Assembly: GCA_015179125.1 (NCBI GenBank)
Contig: WHVA01000021.1
Span: 248,001-312,000 of the forward strand
DNA length: 64,000 nucleotides
Origin: Gautieria morchelliformis
Lineage: Eukaryota; Basidiomycota; Agaricomycetes; Gomphales; Gomphaceae
Direction of reading: 5' to 3'
The position numbers and the translations under genes are program-made. Under the pieces are notes generated by a model. The model had not been told where the DNA came from. It saw only the letters and a program-made list of their open reading frames with translations, and made no database searches. Below are positions 12,564 to 24,443 of the stretch, piece after piece; position 1 is the stretch's first letter, and each line of letters opens with the position of its first letter.

Positions 12564-12840
12564 GTCTAAATCAACATCCGTGAGTACAAAAGCAAACCAT
12601 GCCACCCATGAGGTGATATACCTGGACGGATGGGGCCGACGCAATCTCAAAGGAAAGCGACGCTGTGGAAGACAGGTGGTGGCGCTCTAGGATGCTTTGT
12701 CAGCTGGCCGTTCAATGTCCGACTCTTATACTCTTTTGCATTTGTGTCTCAATCGATGGTGTTGGGTCCCACAAATTTCACTCTGGAGCGAGAACACGGC
12801 TTCCATTTTCAAGCGTGCAGTGTACATACGACTAACTCGA

Positions 12841-13659
12841 TCAAATCCCAAAAGACACCAGCACCAATGCCATGATTCCAAGTGTACTGAATAATATCAC
12901 TGGCGGTGAGGTCGACGTTCCCGAGCTACCAGAAGAAGTAGGGAACGCCCCTGTTGCATTATCGCATTTCGCGTCAGAGGGAACAGTGAAGGTATTGGAA
13001 AGAACGACGTCAGAGCACTGTGATATAGGTATCAGTCGCACTGCGGAAATCGACAAGCATCTTCATATCTTGCCTGAAACAGGTCGCCGTCGCCACCGTT
13101 AAATTGTACCATAATGGTAGCATTAGCACCGTTCTGCACCTCCGGGAGACCAAGAGAGCTGATGTTCACGGGAAAGCACGCATCACCCTGGGCATTCATT
13201 TGTGTGAAGGGCAGTAGAAACGGGATGGATTGGCCGGATGATGTCGTGTTGAATTGCTGAAACGTCGTAGGATTCGAATCGAAGGAGATGAGGATGTCGA
13301 CTGAGACGTTGTCAGGTACGAACTGATCGAAGAGACCAATAGAAGCTGACCATTGGCTTTCGGGTGCTCGCTAGTAATGGAGACGATACCATTATTTATC
13401 GGAAATTGAGTGCGATTGGGGGATAGAGGAAATCCACCTGCGGACAGGTATACTTTACAGCAACGTCGAATGCAAGGGCAACGTACCACAAAAATTCACT
13501 TCCTGGTTACAGCCATTAACTCGGTCGTTAGAACCCAAAGTGGATCTGTATGCATACCTGAGCCTCAACAAACCCCCGAGTTTGAGGATAGTTCAAAAGA
13601 AAATGCGCATTCGCCACAGCAAAAGAACCAGCGACGGACAAGATGGTTGAGATATGCAT
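12841..13659 (-). CDS. BIM1-like (X325) copper-binding GPI-anchored cell-surface protein
   Basis: Starts MHISTILSVAGSFAVANA, a signal peptide whose cleavage would leave HFLLNYPQTRGF with the N-terminal histidine typical of the LPMO-like copper brace. Further family marks are VNFCGGFPLSPNRTQFPI, SITSEHPKANGQ, a GDACFPVNISSLGLPEVQNG segment and ATIMVQFNGGDGDLFQCSD. The C-terminus is a Ser/Gly/Thr-rich linker and hydrophobic tail (VILFSTLGIMALVLVSFGI), a GPI-attachment signal. Several short introns split it. Cryptococcus Bim1 helps acquire copper at the cell wall; other X325 members have no known oxidase activity. Role here is inferred from the family. Upstream lies a 610-bp intergenic region with two hairpins. 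Confidence 0.85.
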
Positions 13660-13864
13660 CTTTCGAGTAGGCGCCAAGATAGAGAGAGCCCTTGAGACAC
13701 GACAGAGGTTTTATATAGGACAGGACACGACCGGCTGGACAACTGTACCCGCGTTCGCCGCTGGCCGAATGGTGGGGTCGACTCGGGAACTTGACTCGGG
13801 GATTGATTTGATGGGCGCTGAGGTGACTCGGGGAATGGCTGAGAGGGTGACGTGTTCCGTACGG

Positions 13865-13921
13865 GACGGAGGGATGACACATGGTGTCTTTGACAGAAGC
13901 ACCGTGTGTCATCCCTCCGTC
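13865..13921. repeat. 22-bp near-perfect inverted repeat
   Basis: Left arm 13865-13886 and right arm 13900-13921 pair over 22 positions with a single mismatch, around a 13-nt loop. The arms contain GGAGGGATGACACA and its complement. It lies in the 610-bp interval between the BIM1-like gene start and the protease gene end, where no gene is seen. Confidence 0.8.
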
Positions 13922-13972
13922 TAGCTCGACACGCGCTGCAGCTAGGACAAACCTACAAGTAATACCAACGGA

Positions 13973-13997
13973 CTCACGTGAGAACAAGCGTTCTCAC
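13973..13997. promoter_or_regulatory. CTCACGTGAG palindrome overlapping an 8-bp inverted repeat
   Basis: The 10-bp E-box palindrome CTCACGTGAG (13973-13982) overlaps a perfect inverted repeat at 13978-13997 (GTGAGAAC, AAGC loop, GTTCTCAC). The same 10-mer stands upstream of GH5 copy B. It lies about 315 bp upstream of the BIM1-like start codon, so it could be a control element of that gene; this is inference. The rest of 13660-14269 shows no coding signal. Confidence 0.4.
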
Positions 13998-14269
13998 TTG
14001 TTGGTCTCGTTGGCATTACCATAGAGTTCTACGATGAAATCCGAAACGCAGTGCGAGACTAGAGGATATACAGAGCAGCTGAGTGAATAGGCCAGGAGCA
14101 CAAGAGCGAGGAAGGGGGCCTCGAGAGTACGGAGGGGGCGGTAGAAAGTCAACAGATGCAAACGTAATACAATAGCAGCGGCGAGGCTTTTATACGACTG
14201 GGCTAGCCCTAAGCGCCTGCGCTTTTATGCCATTGGCTGATCTCAACGTTCCCACGCTTCTGCTTACAA

Positions 14270-15569
14270 TTATCTATCGAGCTGCAGTCCAGGAAGTTTG
14301 AACATCTGCGCCAGAATCAGCATGCGTGCTCGGAAATGCAACTGCTCGGTCCACTGACCTCGTATATCGCCTCGGAAGGAACGCCCCATCCTTGCATGCC
14401 CTCCACACTAGTGTTGTCCATTCTGCTTCCCAACACGATCCCAACCACAGACCCTGATTCTTCTGACACAATTGGGCCGCCACTTGACCCAGGCAATGGT
14501 GGCGGGTCGAAGAGTAAATGCGACAACGTATCGTACGTTCCAGGCTGGCCATGCCATGAGGCATACCCAATATTTATCAGACCACACAACTCACCCTAGC
14601 TTCTCGTCCAGCGTGATCGCGATAACCGAGCACTCTGCCGCGTACCCACTTGCGCCATGTCCCATGAATCCACGGTCTCCAGCCTGGTTCCGCTGGCCTG
14701 GTCTCGGAGACAAAGTGTGCACGAATGCGAGTCCCAGCGGGTGACGGATAGGGGGAGATCGGAAGTGTGTGCAGCGATGGCATGTTGGCAGCAAAAAGAA
14801 TCAGATCAGAGCGAGGGAGGGAAGCCAATATCTGCGCTACTGGCTCCGCTGACAAACTAGAGCCCCTAGCATGTTGCTGATAGACGAGGCTACCAGATCG
14901 GCACGTCGACTCGAGATCTAAGCTTCGTGCCATCACCTTCGAGCGCTGCATCTATGTAGTGTGGTCGGGTGAGATACGCTTCATGGCCACACTGGCTTCA
15001 AACGTTACCTCCTCCAGTGTATGAGCGCAGCTGACAATGATACTCGAGCGAGAGCCCTCATGTGCCTGCACTGCAAAACCTGAGCAGAATGTGACTTTGT
15101 GATCTTCGCCGATGTCCATGACGTGGGTCAATAAAACGACCCCTGTATCGTCTGCATCAAAGTCTATCCGCCTGGCCAACTGAGGCGAAGGCTCGTAAGC
15201 CAGAGTCGTATCAAGAACCGCGCGAGCCACCGAGCGATACTGCTGCAGAAGCTGGCTCAAGGAAGCACGACCTTCCACGGCCATGCTCCTGACAGTTGTC
15301 AGAGCGTGCGAGTCGAGAATTGGCTCTGGGAAAGCAGCACCAACGACTTTTATCCTGTCGACTGCATGTGCAAAGGTCCTGTGCGATAAGCCAAGCTTCA
15401 GAGCCAGGAGCGAGGAGTGGCGCAAGGCTAGAATCATGCTTGCGTAACCAGCGCAGGCCCATCGTGTGAAGACAACTCTCACACCAAAGTTCTTTCGAGA
15501 TAATCGACATAAGGATCTTCGAACGTCCAGCGGTGTACCACCATGGCAGTACCCGGCACCGTAGGACAT
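14270..15569 (-). CDS. Trypsin-like serine protease domain protein
   Basis: The catalytic triad can be placed: His in IIVSCAHTLEEV, Asp in PRSDLILFA and Ser in LPGSSGGPIVSEESGSVVGI. An N-terminal part (SSLLALKLGLSHRTFAHAVD) precedes it. There is no signal peptide, so it is probably intracellular, like other fungal S1C-type proteases. The last intron (GTCAGT donor, GCGCAG acceptor, about 14310-14357) leads to a short tail MFKLPGLQLDR with TAA at 14270-14272. The start is uncertain: the ATG at 15567-15569 keeps one open frame into the conserved part, but ATGs at 15544 and 15630 are also possible with different splicing. It is divergently transcribed from the lipase gene. Confidence 0.7.
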
Positions 15570-15789
15570 TTACTTCTGGCGCTCCTGACTCCTCCAAGAC
15601 CTCCCACTTCCTATAGGGATCGCCGATCATTGCACGTGTAACATGCCTAGATGCTGGTCTTTAAAATCCTCCCGGAACTCTGATCATCCCTGTTTTTGGA
15701 CCTTTAGTCTCCCTCCATTGGTTTCTCCCTGTGTCTCCCGCAAGGCAAGTCGTGTAATGATCCTAATGTTCACGCAAGTACTCATTTCA

Positions 15790-17193
15790 ATGAGTGGCAG
15801 TCGGAACCCAGCTATCATGTTTCTTCTCTCCATCCTTGCATCCGCCCCACTGGTAGTTGGTGTTTTACACCCGTTTATCGCCCATGAGAATTTCGCAGAA
15901 CAGCATGTCTTTCGAAGCTTGTCGTCCTCTCAGTCTGCTCAGGATCTTCAAAAGTCATATGAAGCTGCACACGCAATGGAAGCCGCAAACTGGTTGGCCA
16001 ATGTGTCTACCGATCCATTTTATCAGTCCCCTGCCAACATATCCGCCTATGCACCCGGTCAGGCTGTGCGCCTCGAGAGCGTCCCCTACGCAGCCCTAGA
16101 CCACATCTTCCCACCAGGTTTATCTCTATATCGCATGCTCTACCAATCCCTCGACCTTGAGGACAAGCCAGTGCCGGCCTCAGCGTTTATCCTGCTGCCG
16201 TACGCTCGGTCTCAACCGCACGCCCCGCTCAGAGTCATCGTGTGGACACATGGCACGTCGGGAATCGAACGGCAGTGCGCGCCGAGCAATCAGCGTGACC
16301 TCTTTTATGGCTACGATGGCCCATACGCCATGGCACTCCGTGGATATGCGGTCGTCGCTCCGGATTATGCAGGCCTTGGTTCAGACACCCAGTTCAATTA
16401 CCTCGCGTCTCCATCCCATGCCGCTGACGCCGCATTTTCTGTAATCGCCGCCCGCCACGCCTTTCCCGGTGATCTCCTCACTTACGAGTGGGTCGCCGTC
16501 GGCCATAGTGAAGGAGGATTGACGGCGTGGGCCATCAACGAGCGGGAAGTGACGCAGCCTATCGGCGGCTTTCTTGGTTCTGTTGCCCTTGCCCCTGCCC
16601 TGCAAAATTTGCACATCATTCGCCACGGCTTAGAAGGGCACAAGCTCGGGAACAGCTTGTTCTACTCATCGTACCAACTCGCAGTGATCGCTCGCCTCGA
16701 CAAGTCTGTAGACGTCATGCAATATTTCTCAGACCTTGGCTGGGAGCGGACACAGCTTGCCGCAACAGGGTGTTATTTTACAGCAGCAGCGGTCTTTGCA
16801 AATCTCACATTTTCGGATATTTTCAAGGATCCGACATGGCTCGACTCACCCTGGGCACTGGCATGGGAAAAGCGTACCACAGTCAGTGGTGAGCGGTCGC
16901 TCGCACAGCCGCTCCTTCTTGTTGAAGGCCTGGGCGAGACAGCTGTGTTTCCCGCCATACCAGAAGCTGTCTTTGCACATCACTGTGAAGCTCATCGTGA
17001 CACCAGAGTGCATCTAAGCAGGTACCCAGAGATGGACCACGACCCGGTTGCCTACGTTTCTCAGCTTGAGTATTTCCGTTGGATCGACAATCGCTTCAAC
17101 GGAGTACAGGTCCCGTACGGCTGCACGAACGGTACGATTGACATTATAACGCCAGAGCACATGATGGAGCATCGCCTGGTGTCCCAGACATGA
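15790..17193 (+). CDS. Secretory lipase-like alpha/beta hydrolase
   Basis: An intronless gene for a secreted alpha/beta hydrolase of the fungal secretory lipase (LIP) group. From the chosen ATG (MSGSRNPAIMFLLSILASAP) a signal peptide is clear. The open frame reaches back to an ATG at 15643, but that would leave almost no promoter next to the divergent protease gene and would bury the signal peptide. Motifs: VIVWTHGTSGIERQCAPSNQ (oxyanion region), VAPDYAGLGSD, the nucleophile elbow VGHSEGGLTAWA (about 16498-16530) and a likely catalytic histidine in YPEMDHDPVAY. One or more N-glycosylation sites (for example NVST, NIS, NLT, NGT) are visible. It likely cleaves acyl esters outside the cell; substrate unknown. 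Confidence 0.85.
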   Translation: MSGSRNPAIMFLLSILASAPLVVGVLHPFIAHENFAEQHVFRSLSSSQSAQDLQKSYEAAHAMEAANWLANVSTDPFYQSPANISAYAPGQAVRLESVPYAALDHIFPPGLSLYRMLYQSLDLEDKPVPASAFILLPYARSQPHAPLRVIVWTHGTSGIERQCAPSNQRDLFYGYDGPYAMALRGYAVVAPDYAGLGSDTQFNYLASPSHAADAAFSVIAARHAFPGDLLTYEWVAVGHSEGGLTAWAINEREVTQPIGGFLGSVALAPALQNLHIIRHGLEGHKLGNSLFYSSYQLAVIARLDKSVDVMQYFSDLGWERTQLAATGCYFTAAAVFANLTFSDIFKDPTWLDSPWALAWEKRTTVSGERSLAQPLLLVEGLGETAVFPAIPEAVFAHHCEAHRDTRVHLSRYPEMDHDPVAYVSQLEYFRWIDNRFNGVQVPYGCTNGTIDIITPEHMMEHRLVSQT

Positions 17194-17328
17194 CGTTTAC
17201 TGTAGATATGATGAGGACCCGAGGAGCATCGCAAGACACTAGTTTATGTATCACACATACAGTAGTTACCGATCTTGATTTCATCTGCAGTCATGTTGTA
17301 CTCAAGTGTATATATTGTGAAACTATTC

Positions 17329-18947
17329 CTATACCACGACGTTCCAGTCACTGGGTATAGTTCCGAGTTGCCTACCAGTGATTTCGGCCAACATAACACG
17401 CGAGATAGGACCCAAGCCAGCGGAATCGTCACCTGTAGGGACGTCAATGTCCTCGCCCATGTACCCTATTCTATTAACGGGGCAAATAACGGCCGCGGTC
17501 CCTAGGAGCAAAGATGTCAATAAGGCATAGGCGAAAGAGGACGCGAGCGTATTATTACCTGCACCAAACATTTCGACTAGGGTGCCGTTTTTCGAGGCGG
17601 CTTTGACTTCCTTCATTATGATTGGACGCTCGTTAATTTCAAACATATCCGGGATTCCTTCAAGGTGCAAATTCTTGGCAACATGGCTTCTTGCCAAAGA
17701 CACGACTGAATCCCGGGTAACACCAGGTAAAATCATCCCATCCAGAGGGGGGGTAGCGAGCTCGATGGCTAATCAGGGGTTTAGTCGCAAAACACGAAGA
17801 CACGTTGTGTCGGAGACTCACTACCATCCTCCTTCCGAAATACGACAAAGAGATTCATCGTGCCTACCTACAATCTTATCTCAGCCAAAAAAAGAAAAGA
17901 AAAAGAAAAAGCAGAAAGGAGGAGCAAATCATATTAACCTCGGTAAGATGGTGCTCCGGGCCATGAAGCCACAAGTTCTGTGCATACCCCTTGGCAGCTG
18001 CTTCCCGTTGAGGAACGACCCCAGGAGCGTAATTTGCGCCAAGTTTATAACCGCCAGTACCTGAGACGCAGTTAAATGAATGTACATTCTACTGTAACAT
18101 GTGTCTGATAACAGACCTCCTTCAAAAGCACGAACGTATTCCGTGGTACCATAAAGAGCCACAGGTTTGAATCCACCTGCGTAGTAAGGGCCGACAGGGC
18201 TGCAAATTACAAAGAGAAGTGCCTCGTTCGGTGGGCCAACACCTAGCGCTCGTTGGGTCCCGACTGATGCACCATCAATTACTGTTAAACTGCAATCGAA
18301 TATGGACCTACTTAGAGTGGGTCTAACATAGAGACTGTATCCACGGTGCTGAGGAATCCAATCACGGTCGAGGCGTAGCAATGTTTTGATCAGTTCTAAC
18401 AGAGCATCGCCGTTGAATGTCTGCGCGCAAAGATGATAAGGAACAGAAGGAGAGCATCAACAATACTGATCCCACAGGTAAAGCGATGCGCTGAGCGCTG
18501 GTATTCATGCGCTTCATATTCATGTCTGGCCTGAAAAGCGTAATTTTACCAGTCTGGTCTCGATAGGCTTTCATGCCCTCAAAAAGGGTCTGGGCATAGT
18601 GAAGGACAGTTGCGCTGGGATCAAGAGGTAAAGGGGCGTCTTAGACGCGAGGTGAGGGGGGGTGAGAAGACTGGGTAACGTGACGAACAGGGTTGGATGG
18701 TTGGTGTGGACCAGCCGGACTTAGAAGACCATGGAATGGTGAGCATGTGGTCTGTCTGCAAGGTAGGGAGTCCAAAAAAATAAGGTCAAAGATAGGAAGC
18801 ACTCACGAATGTACGTCCAAAGACCAAGGTTTGGGCTGGCGGCGGGGTTCTAGGATTTTGTGTCTTGATTGTGTGAAGCCGAGCAGGCTGCGAGATGTTT
18901 GACAACCACGGAGACAGACGTGCTAATGCGAGAGCCCACCTCGACAT
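17329..18947 (-). CDS. bat: Branched-chain-amino-acid aminotransferase, mitochondrial type
   Basis: Class IV PLP aminotransferase that interconverts Leu, Ile and Val with their 2-oxo acids. The chosen ATG opens a basic, Arg/Ser-rich leader ([15 protein letters not shown]) that looks like a mitochondrial presequence, followed by [13 protein letters not shown]. Next come [64 protein letters not shown] and the PLP lysine region [10 protein letters not shown]. The end is [19 protein letters not shown] and ...[10 protein letters not shown]. At least six introns interrupt it; one has a long pyrimidine tract near 17885-17920. An upstream ORF (MRRLHALFPRSTLLIS) could be an alternative leader. It converges on the lipase gene 135 bp away. 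Confidence 0.88.
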
Positions 18948-19998
18948 CAAGAGGGGCCGTGGGTTCCCCGGTCTCAAGATCTATTATTGCGAGGTTATCT
19001 TGTCGCGGTAGTTGTGTGTAGGCACGAGAAATTAATAAAGTGCTTCTGGGAAATAAAGCGTGCAATCGGCGCATGGTTACAACACGAGAGCATCTGGCAT
19101 GCATACTGCCGGAGTGTAGCTGCAGGAACAGCTGCAAGCCCCTACCTGAGTTTAAGTACCACTAAAGTTGTGCGTGACTCGGCGCGTGACAACGACGACT
19201 TTACGCGTTAATTTCTGAGTTTTCGACTCTCCGTAAAGATCAGTGCATATATATTTGTACAAACTGGACGGTATTTATCACACTTTGCAGCTGGAAATCT
19301 TCTTTGAGTCCTGCTATATCGTCGCATGAACTCGAGCAATATTGCTCCAACGCACCACATGGAAGGTCTCGTCCGAGGACCGACACTCGCATCGATGGAT
19401 TCTGCCTTGGACGCAAAAGGAATATTGACTCACCAAGCGTCCAACATCAGCATCCCGTCAACGTTCATTAATACTTAGTAGCTGTTCATTCACGGAACAC
19501 GTTAATGAGTGCGGCGTGCGCATTCCGACTACTAGTAAGCTTGCAGTAAGGGTGTAGAGTTTCAAATGCGGTAGTGTGACACGAGAGAGCTAATAGTGGT
19601 GATTAAAGCTGCCATCTGCAGTGGAATCGTATTGTACACGGGCAGGTTCCTAAGGACTACGTGTTTCTCTCCCAGCTACTTTTTCAGGCACTTTGGAGGC
19701 TAAAATGTAAGCTGAAATATAAATATGTACATTTAGTAATGTCAATCAAGTAGACTACGGCGGCCGTCTGGCTGCCTGAGACAAAAGCACAACGATACAT
19801 GAAAATCAGATGATGACAACAGAAATGCTGGATATGACCCGATGCAGAGAGTGAATAATGACGGGAAAGATGGTATGAGTCTACGCGTGAGTCCCAACAA
19901 CAGCTAACAGGAACAGGGCCATGCAAGAAGCCAATCTGATACAGCTCGATTAGGAGACGATACATGTAGCTACGCGCGAAGGATCGCTTGCGCCGCGC
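18948..19998. other. Intergenic, no gene seen
   Basis: About 1.05 kb between the aminotransferase start and the membrane-protein stop. Short open frames on both strands lack start context, splice logic or recognisable motifs. It should hold the aminotransferase promoter and the 3' UTR of the membrane-protein gene. Confidence 0.5.
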
Positions 19999-21284
19999 TC
20001 ACGGCTTCTGACGTCCAGCAGCTGATTCGCTATGCCTGCGACGATGGGTACGGCGTGGCGGGAAATCTTTGGGAGGGAGGGGAGGCGGAGGTCCTTGATC
20101 AGGCGACGGCTTGGGTTGGACTAATAGTGGCACCGATGTGTTTGGAGACCCGCCTGGCGACTGTGTGCTAGACATTTGAACTTTTGGAGTGGACGGGGTA
20201 GTGGGGTCCCCAGTAGGCGACGGGGGCCCTGGAGGTGGATATGCAGATGGATGATACAGAGGGGTGCGCGGAGATGATTCATGAGCGGACGAAGACGAGC
20301 CGTCTATTGAAACTCGACCTGACTGGTATTCTATAAAGGATACGGCAGTGAGCTGTTGAACTGAGGTGGAGTAATAGATGAAACACCTCTTTCACGAGGG
20401 TCGGATTGACTGCCACGAGACAGGGTATATCTTTCACGAGACCCGGAATGCCTTGCACTAGTATAATCATAGGCGTGGGGCGTGTGTGACTGCATGTAAA
20501 CCGCGGACTCGGGTGAGGTAGCAGTGTAAACACTTCCTTCACGAGACTGGGAACGTCTTTCATGAGCATAATCGCTGGTGTGGGGCATGTGTGGTTGCAG
20601 AAGTGAGCTAGTGTCGTATAATCCAGGTGCCAGAGGTTTCGGTAGGACGATATTGACAGGACGACGGTGAGGAGGGCCACGGATCGTGCCCTGGTTGGAC
20701 TGTCGGGAGTGTGTAGAACGCACAGAGCCCGTATTTGATGTTGTTCGCGGTCGATAGCCATGATGCTGTCGTACAACGCTGGTGGAGCTGCCCATGGAAG
20801 GTCGACGTCCCCGTCTTACCTCTGCGTTCTCGTCGCTCTCTGATACCAAATGGGCCTGACTGCTTACAACGCTCGGGGAGGAGGGCGGAATCGACGCGAC
20901 ATCTGTCCGGGAATTTGTCTGGCGCGAATAGTTGTTATATGGCGCGTTCTGCATGTGCTTCTCCGAGGGCACGAACGTCTCGGCGCGTATCGGTAGAGAA
21001 GATTGGAGCTGGGCTTGAGAAAATTCCGCCGCGATATGACGCTGCCGGTCGTGAGCTAGGGGACCCTTGGGCGGCAGGGGAGCTTTGGGTGGTCGTGTAC
21101 ATCTCCAGATTCTGAAGGCGACGACTAGGATAAGGACGGATCCGACGCTGACTGTTACGCCTATGATTACAGATGTCGCGTTGGTGCCCGATCCGTTAGA
21201 GGAAGAAGAGGTCGATGCAGCAGCGGCGACTGCCACGAGTGGTTTTGAGGACCCAACTGGCGCACGCTGATTGTTTTGAGACAT
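19999..21284 (-). CDS. Single-span membrane protein with Ser/Pro-rich cytoplasmic tail
   Basis: Starts MSQNNQRAPVGSSKPLV; a Ser/Thr/Gly/Asn-rich segment up to residue 36 leads into one membrane helix (SVIIGVTVSVGSVLILVVAF, about residues 39-58) followed by a basic stop-transfer (RIWRCTRPPK). The long remainder is Ser/Pro/Arg/Tyr-rich and disordered, with a repeated motif of the form Y-x-x-x-R-R/H-S-x-S-R-E. An intron of about 68 nt joins DPRERG to RVSIDGSSSSAHESS, and the frame then ends ...AAGRQKP at 19999-20001. This layout is common in basidiomycete Mid2-like or Axl2-like surface sensors, but no domain proves that. A 319-bp divergent promoter separates it from the PXA gene and holds no other feature. 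Confidence 0.65.
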
Positions 21285-21603
21285 GGAATGGGGGCAGCTA
21301 TAAAGATAGTGAAGCAGCGGTGCTGCGGTGGTTGGAGTTTGAATCTTCAGCCTGGCGTCTGGATTAGCTGCGCTGCGGTGTGGACGTCGAGAACGTCGAA
21401 TATAGAGCTAGAGCTGCGGTTACAAGCCACAGGCCAAAGATATGAGGAACGTGGATGTGACCTGCAAACGCGCTGCTTAGGCCAGGGCCAGCTAAGTGAG
21501 ACCCGTGGTACTCCCTTTGCGATATGCTATTAGTACCGTCGCCGTCGTAGAATAGAATATTTGCGGATAAATTTCGTGAGTACCAGCGTTCCGGCGATTT
21601 GCG

Positions 21604-23236
21604 ATGGCTGCTCGCCGAACGTCTCGTTTCTCGACAAGCTACCGCTCAGCAGACGCACGCAGCGCTACCTCTACGCCGACCTTCAAGGCCCCAGTGTCCC
21701 TAGCTAAGCGTCTCCTTTTCCCTAATCTCCCCCACGGCGCAGACCTCCCTTCCTTGCTCGCCGCTGACGACCCAGAGCTCAATGCAGAGCTATATGACTT
21801 CATTGCCCTTGCTCTGCGTGGTTTCGTAACACCATGGTGGATGAAACTCACAAGACACGACAAGGAGTTTCTGCCAGAAGTCACACGCGTACTCGCTGTT
21901 TTCCTGCGCTCAGTTGAGGCGAGGCTCGCTTCGGCCGATCTGCCCTCGTTCGTATTTAGAGACGTGCCAGCTATCGTTTCTCAGCATTACGCAGACTATC
22001 GAAACGCTTGTGCCAAAGTTGGTACGTCTTATGCCACCGGAGGCTCTTCCACGCTTCCCCAGATCTTCCACCAGCTCCAGCCGCATATGGCAGTCTCTCC
22101 CGATGGACATTGGAATGAAACATACATACGCCAGGCCGTAGAGCATGTTATGAAGTCATGCCTTCCCCCTGCCGACTGGGAAGCAGAGACAGAACGCACC
22201 ATCGTTCGCGAGATCCTCGCAAAGGTCATCCTGGGCAGCGTGTTCTCCCGACTCACGCAACCATGGTATTTACAAAAGCTCATCCTCGACCTGCTGGGCC
22301 CACCCCCAGACGACCGACTCGAGGTAAAACCGTGTATTTCCATGTTCAAGCATTATCTCAAATTCCTCAAGCCTCCAGATCTGCCGTCCCGACCAACATC
22401 TCGTAGACGTCTCTCCTTCCAGTCTATCGTCGTCTTCTTCCTCTCTGCCGTGCAGATCATATCTGGTCTTTGTCTCACGGCCATTGCGCTCAGTCAGAAG
22501 GCATTATACACCATCCGTGCCATTAACTCTTCTTCCACCTCCCCCGTCACGGTGCCGCATCATGATAATCTTGCACGTCTTTCCATTGATATGATGGCCG
22601 AAATCCTGACCATGCGGTCTCGAGCGTCCTCCGCCGCCATGCTTTCTCTTGTGGAACTGTCCGCAGGCTTCTGCCGCCCTTTCACTGGCAGGTGAGTTTC
22701 TTATCTATCCCACGCGATCTTAATAGATAGACGGGTTATTATCCACTATATAGAGCACTTCCATACATTCTATACAACCAAATCATCAACGTGGCTCGAA
22801 TTACGAAGATCGTTGTCCAAAGTAAAAAGAGCCTGTTCCCCGATGGTTACCCAGCAGAATCTCCACCAGATCCAACACCCGAAGAGCAGATCGTCTTAAG
22901 GAAACGTTTGGAGGCACGGCTAATGACGCTGTTACCCTGTGAGCACCCCTTGTCTATATCCGATATCCGTTATGATAATTGAACTTGTTACAAGCCATGC
23001 CAGCTGCTCTGTTGTTAGGTCACGACGCCGCCTCTCGCGGAAAGACAGTATCGAATGCCATAGCTCCGCTATCCTCTTCGGAGTGCAATGTTCATTTATT
23101 GATATTACTTTTCGATGCCGTTCTTCTTGCACTCTTTCCGGAGTTGGGCGTAGTAAGCGGAGGGATGGCAGCCTATACCGAAGGGGAGATCGATGATCCT
23201 CATCTAATAGGATACCCATCTGTTGAAACGTCTTGA
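21604..23236 (+). CDS. PXA-domain membrane protein (sorting-nexin-associated)
   Basis: Three exons. The first encodes MAARRTSRFSTSYRSADARS and a PXA domain: ELYDFIALALRGFVTPWWMK, FRDVPAIVSQHYADYRNACAK, FHQLQPHMAV, YIRQAVEHVMKSCLPP and ILAKVILGSVFSRLTQPWY. A hydrophobic segment (SIVVFFLSAVQIISGLCLTA, about residues 276-295) suggests a membrane anchor. Exon 2 (ALPYILYNQIINVARITKIV) ends near 22941; exon 3 runs to the TGA at 23234-23236, with a second hydrophobic stretch, LLILLFDAVLLALFPELG. PXA domains are found with PX domains in sorting nexins, but no PX domain is present here. Endosomal or vacuolar membrane function is inferred. Confidence 0.75.
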
Positions 23237-23380
23237 TTATGGTCGCAATTTGACGTGGCGTTCCAACTACATACAACTTCAACTCGGAAGGCGGCATCAT
23301 GGAACGGAATCAAGACAGCAGGAAATAACTAAGTAATAGGGTGATACATAGATTGATGTCTACAACCATGTCCAAATGGT

Positions 23381-24215
23381 TTATGCAGACACGCCGAATT
23401 CACTTCTGGGATACTCGGTTTTCTGTGCCGCCGCATCGTCGGAGAACCAGAAGAGTTGGCCAGTAGAAACAGGCCTGACCCTGGAACTAGGAAGTCCCTC
23501 TTCAGGCCTGTCCAGAACTGTGTGAAGAATATCCTGCTTTCCTTCTCCAGCAGCGACAAAGGCAACTTTAGATGCGTGATTGATAACTGGGTAGGTGAGG
23601 GTTATGCGCTTCGGAGGTGGTTTCGGCGAATCCTCTATGTATGCTACCCAGCGGTCCTCCTCCTGCAAAAGCTCATGCCCAGGGAACAGTGACGCTGTGT
23701 GCCCATCGGGACCCATCCCAAGTAGAATGAGGTCGAAAACAGGAAAGCGCGCCGAATCTTTGGACGCGAATTGGACGATAAGCTGCCGTTCATAGGAGTC
23801 GGCGAGCTCCTCAAGGTCATTGAGTAGTGTAGGGTCAATGGTATGTATGTTTCCGGGCGGAATGGATGTTTTCGAATAAAATTCCGTCGTGCAAAGATTA
23901 TGGTTGGAATCGGGGTGGTCGAGCGGCACGGCGCGTTCATCAGCGTAGTAAACTTGCCTGCAGAAGCATCTCAGTGGCATTAACGAAACGAGATAGTCTT
24001 GTTAATAACCATTTATCCCATTTCACACCAGGACGTCCTATGAGGCCTCTAAGCTGTTTAGGCAATGAGCCCCCAGAGAGCGCAATTGTAAATCGGCCCT
24101 TTTTATCGATAGCATCTTTCTGGACTTTGACAACAAATTGGGAGAGCGAGTCGATTAACTGGTCATTGGTAGGGAAGGAGTAAAGTATCGGCGGCGCGGC
24201 TGGCCCTCCAGGCAT
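23381..24215 (-). CDS. sol: 6-phosphogluconolactonase
   Basis: Second enzyme of the oxidative pentose-phosphate pathway, hydrolysing 6-phosphoglucono-lactone. The protein begins [18 protein letters not shown]; motifs are [52 protein letters not shown] and [17 protein letters not shown], all diagnostic of the DevB/SOL family. One short intron splits KWDKW from QVYYADE. It ends ...SEFGVSA. The size, about 260 residues, is usual for fungi. The next pathway enzyme, 6-phosphogluconate dehydrogenase, is about 9 kb to the right on the same strand. Confidence 0.92.
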
Positions 24216-24443
24216 TATGGCTGTTGGCGTTCAAGTTGGTGGTTCAACTCAGCGACGGCTGAAATTCGGGTGGCGTATTTCGCGCGCTCCGGATAAATGA
24301 TGTCATGTCGGGTAAAGTAGACTAATACCATCGACAGTTTGTGACTATAAAATGTACAATGGCGAGACGTATAATATCCTTTCGGAAAGAACAAGAAAGG
24401 AGGGCAGAAGAGAGTCGCGTTTGCGCTCATGAGACACTGCTCG

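Noticed and set aside
13262..13285. GATTCGAATCG as a tRNA T-loop
   Set aside because: Lies inside the coding exon of the BIM1-like gene and no acceptor or anticodon arms flank it.
15643..15789. Longer N-terminus for the secreted lipase
   Set aside because: Would bury the signal peptide and leave only a few bases of promoter against the divergent protease gene.
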